From Ciona savignyi (taxonomy: Eukaryota; Chordata; Ascidiacea; Phlebobranchia; Cionidae): a DNA stretch of 64,000 nt. The notes under the pieces are model-generated. The model was not told the DNA's origin, ran no database searches, and saw nothing but the letters and a program-made list of their open reading frames with translations. The stretch's first letter is position 1, and each line of letters opens with the position of its first letter. This document shows positions 13,101-21,584 of this stretch, one piece after another. Where the stretch lies: NCBI GenBank assembly GCA_000149265.1, contig CH001012.1, forward strand, positions 140,902 through 204,901, given 5' to 3'. Both the position numbers and the translations under genes were made by a program.

Positions 13101-14795
13101 CGATACCGGTTGAACCTTACTTCAACCCCTCACCACTACCCGAGCAGAATAATTTCAGCAGTTGGAATGATACGAACATTCAATTCAGTCTTTTTAACCC
13201 TTTCGTTCCGCCGAGTTGGAATAACTCGGATCAATCAGCGTTGCCGGGTTTACCGAATCCACCAACGCTTTCAGGGTTGTCAGAGGGCGGAATAGAAAGC
13301 AGGGGAATTCCGAGGATACCAGGCATCATAAATCGAACTGAACCTTTTATACCCGATTATTTCGCCGGATCTGGCGATGGTGGCGGTGGTGGTGGTGGGG
13401 GGTTTGTAATATCGGAAGGAGGTGATTCAGTGACAAGATTCCCACCTCGGATTAATCAGCGAACCCCAACATTCATACCTCCTCCATGGTTTACTCGGGA
13501 AGTGACCAGTATTGCTCCGGACACGCCGACAATCCCAAGTGAAACAACACAACCAATATCTGGCACAACATCTCAAATGTTCCCAGCTGCAACAAATGGG
13601 TCGACACTAAGAAGTGCTGATTCTACTACAGTATCGTCCAGTACTACTGAGATATCAACGACAGAGACTCAACCAGTTGCGCACACGACATCAAACAATA
13701 CGTTGATATCTTCTTCTTGGGGGAATATTCAAACAGTGACACGCCACCACACTACTACACTACATAACCCAACAACAGCGTTCAAAGACAATTTAACGAC
13801 AACCGCTGGGCATACAGTCCACATATCCACGCAATCTCAACCGACAGAGTTAGTGTTCAATCAATCAACAACATTAGGAAATGAGTTAACGCCACCAATA
13901 GTTCCAACAAGTGTATCCGATGTATTAGTTAACGGGACACAAAACAACAATGCCAGTCAAACCGTTGGTCCCATGAACGGTTCAACGGGTATCGAAAGGG
14001 ACCATAAATGGCAGCCAGCTGTCGCTCAAAGACAGAAACTAGCGCTGGCAATTGCTATTCCACTTGTATTGGTGGCATTTGCGATAACAATAGCAGTTGT
14101 TTGGGTCACTGTATTTGAAGTGAAGTGGAAGCGAAGACGGGTGGACATAGAGGTAAGCCATATAATATATTAATATCATCTATATAGATACATATATGCG
14201 TGTTTATTTCAAGGATTAATTTTGAAATACTCTAGTCAGAAACGAACACGTCCAGAGTTGCTGGTTGCAAAATCTTTGCATGACTCGAGGCCCGATGGTT
14301 AACGCGACCGATTTCTATGTAAAATTGGTGACAAGGCCAATATGGGTTCAAAACTGAGCCTAATATAAAAAAAGAAAAAAACTAAATGACTTAAGATTTT
14401 TGTTCTTTTAAACTTAACATGTAAAAGATTGAAATCGACTCAATTTGACAAGTTGAAATGACTTATTTTGACTTAAACGCAAGACGCCTATAATGACTTA
14501 AAACCAGTTTGGAACTTGTAATGAGATAGTCCAAGACCGTTTAAACAGAATGTTGAATATGAATCGGTTGTGTTAACCATTCTACAACGCAATCGTTTAA
14601 AGCGACAATACACAACACTATTAAGGGTTTCAATTACATTCTTAGGCGGGAGCAAATACCAACCAAGAAAGAAGTGTGTCTGATGCTTCAACCGAAGACT
14701 CGTCAGCAGCACACCACCACCCACCAAAACTCAATGGACACAATTCACCCGAGGCGTGGGCGAATGGAATTCACCACGAACGGGCAGTTTCGTGA
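7131..14795 (+). CDS. Ser/Thr-rich single-pass type I membrane protein, 4 exons, 574 aa
   Basis: Exons 7131-7263, 12295-12561, 12978-14152 and 14646-14795; splice phases 1, 1 and 0 agree at every GT/AG junction. The ATG at 7131 is preceded by an in-frame stop at 7092. Exon 1 encodes a basic start and a hydrophobic stretch (about residues 20-44), a signal peptide or anchor. Residues 46-133 are basic and contain RNRQRR (117-122), a furin-type site. Then comes a Pro/Asn-rich part, an eight-glycine run near 268-275, and a Ser/Thr-rich stalk (about 306-469) with many N-X-S/T sites. A single membrane span lies at about 488-514, followed by WKRRR and a 60-residue tail ending in TGA at 14793. I recognise no adhesive or enzymatic domain; a mucin-like surface or shed protein is inferred. 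Introns carry SINEs and MITEs. Splicing is predicted, not observed; exon 1 is the least certain because its intron is 5 kb. Confidence 0.75.
9585..9750 (+). mobile_element. SINE-A, 5' truncated
   Basis: Begins at atgggttctaccaaatt and keeps the tail; in intron 1 of the Ser/Thr-rich gene, just before a MITE. Confidence 0.9.
9784..10037. mobile_element. hAT-like MITE, 254 bp, family 2 copy 1
   Basis: Ends caaggatcggcaacc and ggtgccgacccctg; flanked by GTCTAATA and GTCTAAAT, an 8-bp duplication decayed at two bases. Contains the recurrent phrase tgcggctctt. Confidence 0.8.
10176..10437. mobile_element. hAT-like MITE, 262 bp, family 1 copy 1
   Basis: Ends cagtgtttcccaac and gggaaacgctg; perfect 8-bp target duplication TTCTAATA at 10168-10175 and 10438-10445. 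It is an internally deleted relative of the copy at 15517, inside intron 1 of the Ser/Thr-rich gene. Confidence 0.88.
11161..11270 (-). mobile_element. SINE-B with target duplication
   Basis: Flanked by AGTCATGTG at 11152-11160 and 11271-11279; T run at the tail side. Intron 1 of the Ser/Thr-rich gene. Confidence 0.9.
11325..11515 (-). mobile_element. SINE-A, old diverged copy
   Basis: Recognisable from tcagattacctcgaaccccc through gtagaacccgttaatccgct to the head remnant. Confidence 0.75.
11830..11901. repeat. Tandem duplication, 40-bp period, two copies
   Basis: gtgaattgcaaagttcatat and following bases occur at 11830 and again at 11870 without change. Confidence 0.9.
12065..12170 (-). mobile_element. 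SINE-B
   Basis: agccaaacttcgaaaccata to ttggccacacgaccatac, 125 bp before exon 2 of the Ser/Thr-rich gene. Confidence 0.85.
12600..12909 (+). mobile_element. SINE-A, full length
   Basis: Fills most of the 416-bp intron 2 of the Ser/Thr-rich gene; head ggttgcagtttcgaaactgg, tail aatatcctatcc. Confidence 0.93.
14285..14385 (+). mobile_element. SINE-B, partly deleted
   Basis: gatggttaacgcgaccgatt to aatatgggttcaaaactgag; intron 3 of the Ser/Thr-rich gene. Confidence 0.75.
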
Positions 14796-15516
14796 TAATG
14801 CTCGTCGTAGTCACCAGTGGCAGTGTTATTTCACATGTTAACCACAAAATTATGATTATGTCCAAACAGGTCGACGGATAAGTGTCACAAATGAAAGTGA
14901 CAGGTTTCTGACAATTTTAGGGGACCAGCCAGGGTTATGATCTATAAAGTTGACATTTCGACGCATTAAAACGTAACACGTCCAAACTGCTGACTGTTAC
15001 ATAATATGTTTGCCATAATACTTTACATAATTCGCCCATCCTTACCCACACCAGGTGATTTAAATTCTTATTAACTTTCTTCGCGCATTTGAAAGCGCGT
15101 ATTCTCGCAGGTTGTTATTTTGTTGTGATTAGGATCATACCATATTTGGTTCTAATTATGTTCTGTCCGACTGTTTGTCTACGATCTGTTATAACATTTT
15201 ATATTATAATGTTGAATCAGCCTTATATTATTAGGCATAAAACACATTTGTACGAAAACCATGTATTTATTAAAAGTCACATGTAAAGGGGCTAACATAT
15301 ATTGATAACTGACCGAATGAGGGTAAATAAATAAGGGGTTGGGGTTATTGTATAAATATCAACTCAGTAAAATGTATTTATAACGACAAGAAATCATTGT
15401 ATCCAATGTATTTCACGCTATGCAAGAAAACACTGTCATTCCTTTAAATGTTCTACTAATCGAAGTATCATTTACAACAGTGTATTTTATGACACATTAT
15501 TTTTGTTGAACTAAAC

Positions 15517-15967
15517 CAGTGTTTCCCAACCCGAGTCCGCGGTCTCAAATGAGTCCGTGGAAGCTTTAAATGAGTCCGCAAGCACATCAACAAATTGCAA
15601 AACTTTTATTTGTTTTTGATCGTTATAAACAGCAGTGATATGTTTTTATCAACGAAACATTGTAACTCAAGGTAATTTTAAGTCTGGAACCAACTGATTT
15701 TAAGTAACTAAATGGAAGTTCATTATTCATAGCACTCGCTTTGGTCGTTCCGTAATACCATAGTCGTAGTGGCAGAGTAACCTATTTCATATATTCCTAA
15801 GACTTACAACTTAAGACTTACACAATCTTTTATTGCGTGATAACAAACTAGTCCAGTTACGCTACACTTTTGACTTACGCTAATTTAAAATTGATGTACT
15901 TTGAGTCCGCAAAGCCTTTCGCTTTGTAAGAAAATAGTCCGCGACCAAAAAAGGTTGGGAAACGCTG
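15517..15967. mobile_element. hAT-like MITE, 451 bp, family 1 copy 2
   Basis: Ends cagtgtttcccaaccc and ggttgggaaacgctg; perfect 8-bp target duplication AACTAAAC at 15509-15516 and 15968-15975. The interior is non-coding. Confidence 0.9.
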
Positions 15968-16261
15968 AACTAAACCCTTTAACGCTGGATAATATCCACA
16001 GTCGAATGCTAACCTAACTTTTGTATATTTATTTACTTTGTTGTATAAAGTTTTTGATCCGTTCTAAAGTATATTCGTGCCCTTTTTATCTGCTACAAAG
16101 AAAAATTGCTTAGTTGATAACCTGATTTATATTAAGTATAAAGAAATCAAATCAAAACACAATATTTTAATCAATGACTGGTAATCCACGCTAGCATATT
16201 GACACTACTATGACGAACATTTCGCAATTGTGATGCATACGTTTACCTGTTTTGTAATAAA

Positions 16262-16268
16262 TATAAAA
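16262..16268 (+). promoter_or_regulatory. TATA-like box upstream of the PLAC8-family gene
   Basis: TATAAAA about 95 bp before the ATG at 16361, in AT-rich sequence, so chance occurrence is possible. Confidence 0.3.
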
Positions 16269-16360
16269 TTCTAAAGAATGCATAAAAATAAATGAACGTT
16301 TTCAATGTTAGTTTGTAACTGAGGTTAGTTGTATTTTGTAAATTCTAACTTGCATTTAAA

Positions 16361-16840
16361 ATGCATCGGCAAGAAAAAGTTCACCTGGCAGAAGTAGCCG
16401 AAAGTAAGAAGAGGGAACTTATAGAGAGTGACGCTCAGAAGTTATTGATTATTCAGCGTGAGGGTACATTTACCTTTCGCCTTGTAGACATATGTCACAA
16501 TCCCTTGTTGATGCTGAAATCATTTATTCTGCCATGTATTGTGCATGGTAAAAATGCCGAAGAGTTGGGCATGGGTAAAGCAAACCTTCACAGCATATTA
16601 TGTTTGCTATCCCCGCTGGGCATTGGTAGCTATCTATCGGTCGGTAAGAGTAAGGTTACTTACAGAAGCAAGTATAGTATCCCTGGCTTACCGGCGGACG
16701 ACAACTGTGTAGGTTGCATGTGTCCATGTTGTCTTATCAACCAGCTGCGTAACGAATTGAATGAACAGCATTCCGAAGAGCGACTTACAGAAGCACGAAA
16801 GCAAGAAATAATGGACGGCAATACTATAGAGCGGGAGTGA
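16361..16840 (+). CDS. PLAC8-family cysteine-rich protein, intronless, 159 aa
   Basis: One open frame from ATG 16361 to TGA 16838. The C-terminal half has the PLAC8 (cornifelin/PLAC8-like) signature: YRSKYSIPGLPADDNCVGC followed by MCPCCLINQLRNEL. Earlier, residues 41-71 contain LPCIVHGKNAEELG, matching the family's first block. That first block keeps only one cysteine of the usual CxxxxCPC cluster. The first 35 residues are charged and helical-looking, and the tail is Glu/Arg-rich. Family members are small membrane-associated or cytosolic proteins of mixed function, so no specific role is assigned. A TATAAAA lies about 95 bp upstream and an AATAAA at 17126. PLAC8 genes are usually spliced, so an intronless copy suggests retroposition or intron loss. 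Confidence 0.78.
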   Translation: MHRQEKVHLAEVAESKKRELIESDAQKLLIIQREGTFTFRLVDICHNPLLMLKSFILPCIVHGKNAEELGMGKANLHSILCLLSPLGIGSYLSVGKSKVTYRSKYSIPGLPADDNCVGCMCPCCLINQLRNELNEQHSEERLTEARKQEIMDGNTIERE

Positions 16841-17395
16841 AAATGGCAGGCAGAATCTGTTGCAAAATACATATTTATACCATGATTATACGAATGAGTT
16901 TAAACATGTTTGGTAAATCGGCTATAGGCTCCTGTTTTATCTTATTAATATCGACCCGTTTACACTATTAAATCACACATTTAAAGCTTTACATTTTTTA
17001 TATATTTATTTTACATGTGTTGTTTTCAAACAGTTTTGCGTTTAAAAAGCGCAGTCTACGCCAGTCTAGCCTATATGAATACATTGACATTCATTTTTGG
17101 CAGCTCAAATACAATGTTATTGAAGAATAAAAGTTAAAGTCATTTCTCGATTTATTTATAAAATGCTACGCTGATCAGCTAGCTAAAATAAGAAGTTACG
17201 CTATTTCGTCTGTCAATATTTGCAAAATGGAAGTTTAGACCTTTTGATTTAAATGGCGGGAAACAAGTTTTAGAGGCTACACCTCAGGGCGGAAATATAA
17301 AGTTTTATATATTTATTACACATACAAACTGAACGTAAAAAATGTATATTCCCTTTAGTGTTACGAAATTGCGTCATATTCACAACCGTAATATA

Positions 17396-17597
17396 GCAAT
17401 CATCGGGTTACCAGAGTTACTGCAGTGTGTTGTGTATGCTTCAGACTTTCCTTCAGTTTAGTAGAACCTGTTAATTCTCTGGGTTCAGGCGTGCACGCTT
17501 GCCAAAAGGACACAACCGACTAGTTTTGATTCCACATCCTTTCGGCTGAAAGGCGGGCGACACTGTGTCTGACCGACAGGTTACCAAACCAAACTTT
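17396..17597 (-). mobile_element. SINE-A, tail truncated
   Basis: Begins within the body (atcgggttaccagagttact) and keeps the head through gaccgacaggttaccaaacc. Confidence 0.8.
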
Positions 17598-17925
17598 TTC
17601 GCGTCTTCGTGAAATAAGCACAATAACACATTTTAAACAATCAATTTAATATGTGTGTATAACCTACACCCAAGAGCAATAAAATATGTGTCAACTATGT
17701 TCCACTGGTTTGTGTGTGAAAATGTGTTTTACCGCTTTGTGACACTTTAAACAGCATAATTCAATTAACTGGTAATGTCAATATTTACTAAGAAGTATGC
17801 TGTACATTAGGTATTTCACGTTCTGCCATACAGATAGGCCTATATAACTGGTTAGCTATGGTCGAACAAAACCTTATAAAATGTCATTGCCATCTATACG
17901 AAATTAATCTTAATTTTTTTTTAGA

Positions 17926-17995
17926 TAACCCGACAGTGAGCATGAGGTTACAATCACCTGTGTTGTTTTACCCACCCACGGGAATAAAAATAACA
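17926..17995 (+). mobile_element. SINE-A fragment
   Basis: cccgacagtgagcatgaggt to acgggaataaaaataac, 3' part only. Confidence 0.6.
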
Positions 17996-18127
17996 GGGTC
18001 TTTTAAGTTAAAATATATTAATATAAATAAGCTGATAAATAGGTAAAAGAAAATTGATATTTAAAACAAAATATACATTTATAATTTACAGTAAACACTA
18101 ATGATAAGGATCCCCCCTTTACGTATT

Positions 18128-18215
18128 CGTCAGGTTATCTGACGATTGCCAGTTATAGTATATAGTGTTTTAACGGGTTTTTGCGTTTTCCCATTCAAGG
18201 GGACAAAACATAAAG
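18128..18215 (+). mobile_element. SINE-A fragment
   Basis: ttatctgacgattgcc and gttttcccattcaaggggac mark a decayed 3' part. Confidence 0.6.
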
Positions 18216-18827
18216 ACCCGTCGTAGTAATGAATGACGTAAGCTATATAAGCTTGTTATAGATCAAGTACATCCTGTCCCATCGTCCGGGATAGCCGCAC
18301 AACTGATCGATGGAAGTACTTTGACGTCATTGGAAATCTTATTATTTTTAAATGAACATTGGACAATTAGTCTCCGTTGTAAAGTGTAAGACTTCGAATA
18401 TTTATAGGGTAGCCTATATAAGGATTATAAAATACAATATCAACTGTTTAAACTACTGCTATAAAGCAGTAACACACAAAATACATAAATTGGCTATTTA
18501 TGCTATTGACCTATAAGTCATTTGTAATCCAGGCATATCTTTTTTATGTAATGGTTAGAATAGGGATGTTATAAAATGGGCAAAATATTTAGTTTTATTA
18601 CAAAATAATGGATTTTACTACACCGAAGTATTCACGTCTACAATATAACAACACATTACGTTGTTTGGAAACTTACTATTGGTGGTATGCACCGCTTCTC
18701 TAGAAAATACCAACAAAAGTAGGGTGATTCATTTTAATTTCAGACCACAATATGGACAGGTGTAAATAAAGATGGCGCAGCGATGTGTGAAGCATGAGGT
18801 AGTCTCGTACAGGTGTCGGTGGTTCAA
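18216..18827. other. 3' flank of 7TM-1 and spacer
   Basis: AT-rich; nothing recognised beyond SINE fragments at its left edge. Confidence 0.5.
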
Positions 18828-19841
18828 CTAAACAATACTAATGCTGTTCCCGCAATGGTTTAACTTGGCTACCACGTCGTAGTCAACTTTATAACACGGC
18901 ATGAGGCGTCGTCGCCAATCGATAAATGAGAGAGTCACTGCGATTCCATTGATGATTAAGTTAAGACTGAATATGTTTGCCCAGAACATGATCGGTGTCC
19001 TGTCCTCGTGCAGTAGCGCCATTGTGGTAGACGCGGCGCAATCGGACGCCACACATACTGCGGTTGATACCGATATACGGAATATAGTTCGGCGCACGCT
19101 CTGCGACCCGCTGTGCTGGTTGTTCCCCACACACCGAATGTGGTAATGCCGCGCTAAGGGGTAGACCAGTAGTGCCAATAGTAGGAACTGAAACACAAAC
19201 GCGCTTCCGAACATCATAAGTCCTGGTACCCCAGAGGAAGGCATGCTTGCACCGTCCACCACATACACACATCCATTTGCCGAGCTATGTAGACGAAAGC
19301 TATAAAAGTAACAAATGACGGTGATGAGAGAAGTAAGGAATATCCCGACAATAGTGCTGGCGCTAACAAACCGCATAGCGGGTGAGGTTAGATGACGTAA
19401 TGTCCGGTGTCGGTACATCTTGCGCTGACGACTCCACAGCAGCAAATACTGGGACAGGAGCGGGATCTGGTAGTTGTAGACGTACAAATGCTGGTATACC
19501 AAGCATGCGGTGTCAGAGTGGGTCCCGAACCGCAACTCTATCTGTTCCCCGAGACATCGGAATAAAGTGAACACGGCGGCTACTAAGCATAATGTACCAC
19601 GTGAGAAAATCAACTCCACAGTCTTCCATCTACTTTGCTTGATGTCGGTTTTCTTTATCCCCGTCTCAATCCTCGATCTTCTAAATTCGTAAACACTCAG
19701 ACTGAACACCAAGTAGAGGGCGACACTGGTTAAACTAGCGGCTACTATCTCATCTCGCATCCACTCTCGCTGGTAGTTTAACGGCGCAGTTAAGTTGTTG
19801 TCGCTTTTTCCCACGTCGTAACTCAAGTTCACGTTATCCAT
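18828..19841 (-). CDS. Orphan seven-transmembrane receptor (7TM-1), intronless, 337 aa
   Basis: Single exon. The first true ATG is at 19841; the open frame begins eight codons earlier at a non-ATG codon. The short N terminus carries two N-glycosylation sites (NLS, NLT). Seven hydrophobic segments follow with GPCR topology. A cysteine at the top of TM3 (DTACLVYQ) and one in loop 2 (NGCVYVV) sit where the canonical TM3-ECL2 disulfide forms. Intracellular loops are basic (SRQRKMYRHR; SVRRT before TM6). There is no DRY after TM3 and no NPxxY in TM7, which reads FWANIFSLNLIINGI and ends at DWRRRL. It is clearly paralogous to the gene at 38397-39530. A G-protein-coupled or related sensory role is inferred; the ligand and GPCR class cannot be told from the sequence. 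Confidence 0.82.
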   Translation of the reverse strand: MDNVNLSYDVGKSDNNLTAPLNYQREWMRDEIVAASLTSVALYLVFSLSVYEFRRSRIETGIKKTDIKQSRWKTVELIFSRGTLCLVAAVFTLFRCLGEQIELRFGTHSDTACLVYQHLYVYNYQIPLLSQYLLLWSRQRKMYRHRTLRHLTSPAMRFVSASTIVGIFLTSLITVICYFYSFRLHSSANGCVYVVDGASMPSSGVPGLMMFGSAFVFQFLLLALLVYPLARHYHIRCVGNNQHSGSQSVRRTIFRISVSTAVCVASDCAASTTMALLHEDRTPIMFWANIFSLNLIINGIAVTLSFIDWRRRLMPCYKVDYDVVAKLNHCGNSISIV

Positions 19842-19874
19842 TCTTATCCTTTCACAAAAACACAACGCGCACCA

Positions 19875-19880
19875 TTTATA
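19875..19880 (-). promoter_or_regulatory. TATA box candidate of 7TM-1
   Basis: TATAAA on the minus strand about 35 bp before the ATG at 19841. If used, the 5' leader would be only about ten nucleotides, so a different upstream start or a trans-spliced leader is also possible. Confidence 0.35.
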
Positions 19881-19884
19881 TAAG

Positions 19885-20940
19885 CATATATCGATTAGAT
19901 AATTTTAAAATCAATACGGTGACTTCGGAAAAACAAGACTCGTCGAAGATTGCTGGCGGAGCCTTTTGTCTGACGCGCTGCTTCTGTGTAAAGGATATGA
20001 GGGAAGGAATGTTGACGTCATTGGTCGTAGCAATACAAAAGAGCCCTTGAAGGTACTTACTATCACTTACACTTCCACCCAGTTTCGACAATGAATACGA
20101 GATTTCATATGTCAACCGACTACTATGAACACAAGCAACGATTATTAAGGTTTCTATAGCAATGAATCGTTCGCAATTTACGCTGGAAAACCGCAAAAGA
20201 CTGCTGTAAACCAGCGGTATTAACGCACAACGCCACGTATACGTCAGTAATCAAACGTTCTCCCGAAGGACGCTTTACGTTCAAATAACTTTTAAGTGGT
20301 GCAAATTTGATTGACACATCCGCGTGCGCGGTACGGTTAACACATATCGTAGTATGAATGTACCGCACTACCTCCGTCTAGTTCCCTAATACATTACTCC
20401 CTTTCACTGTATTACGACCTTCGGGTTAGCTAAGTGGGATAGCATGTCAGAGTATAAACATAACGCGGCACAAATTGACAGGTTAGGTCATCACAACTGA
20501 CAGCTTATGGTAGGACGGTAATTTAAACGGACTCTGCTCGAGCCCAATATATTAATAAGTTGAAAGGAAAACTCAATCTATCTCTCTGTGTATTACACTA
20601 CACTGTGATAGGCAAATATATGCGGGCTTTTCCCATAGGCTACATGGAAAAAAACAAGGGAAATTATCATAACACCTGATTACCTCATGCTTACCACGGG
20701 GAAATTAAACTAGTAGAACAGCAGGTTGTACATGATAGATACATTTCCCTGTTACCCTACAACACCGCCGATAAGTCAGCGACTATTAAATGCTAGACTC
20801 TTTCGGTTGACTATGACTAACGCTCTTACCGACAGAGTTAACCGCTGGACGAAATAACTGTGGTAACCTCAACTATCTGCACACTATAATCTCGGGATCA
20901 CGCAGTCGGTTAGTTATTAAGTGGAGAATAAACAGAACCC
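19885..20940. other. Spacer upstream of 7TM-1
   Basis: Short basic frames on the minus strand here have no domain content. A very decayed SINE-A may lie around 20620-20840. No gene is supported. Confidence 0.5.
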
Positions 20941-20944
20941 TGTT

Positions 20945-21312
20945 GTTTACAGGGCTTAGTTTTGAACCCATAATGAGCACGTTGTAAGACACTTTTTTGT
21001 ATTTAATTCGGTATATGTCCAAAGTATTGCACGTTCGAAACTGGTCACTAGGTATAGTCGGTTGTAACCATGTGGCACTTTACGGACGTTGCCTAAACCC
21101 AGCGGATTAAGGGGTTCTACTAAATTAAAGGAACGTGTAAATCATACATAACACACTACAATAGCTTCGGTAACCCGATGGTGGGCGCGAGGTAATCTGA
21201 CGATTGCCCGTGTGTTAACCCCCTTGCGTTTTCCCGTTCACGGGGATAAAGATGAATATCCTATCCTATATATATCAATCGCGTTAACCATTCGACCCCA
21301 CGACCGTAACTT
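20945..21312 (-). mobile_element. SINE-B split by a SINE-A
   Basis: Tail half at 20945-21019 (ttttgaacccataatgagca) and head half at 21276-21312 (aatcgcgttaaccattcgac), with the SINE-A between them. Confidence 0.75.
21020..21275 (+). mobile_element. SINE-A inserted inside a SINE-B
   Basis: Body and tail are good; the two flanks (20945-21019 and 21276-21312) are the halves of one minus-oriented SINE-B. Confidence 0.85.
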
Positions 21313-21584
21313 AAGGATGGATCCAAGGAAAAAGATCGTTCCCAATAGCAAAACGAATGTAACTATTAAAATTCCGGCGCAGACGGCGAACAGTTACCAT
21401 GCTTTAACTAATTACTTGGAACAAGCAGTTTGAGTGCTCTGGGTTGGAATATAATCTATTGACGCCCCAACAGTACACCCGATAAGCATGTGGTAAAACT
21501 CTGGCTGTGGACTTAAAGTGCTGCACAATACACTAACACAGCGGAACATTAGATATCATGATTAATATCGTTGGAATATCGTAA

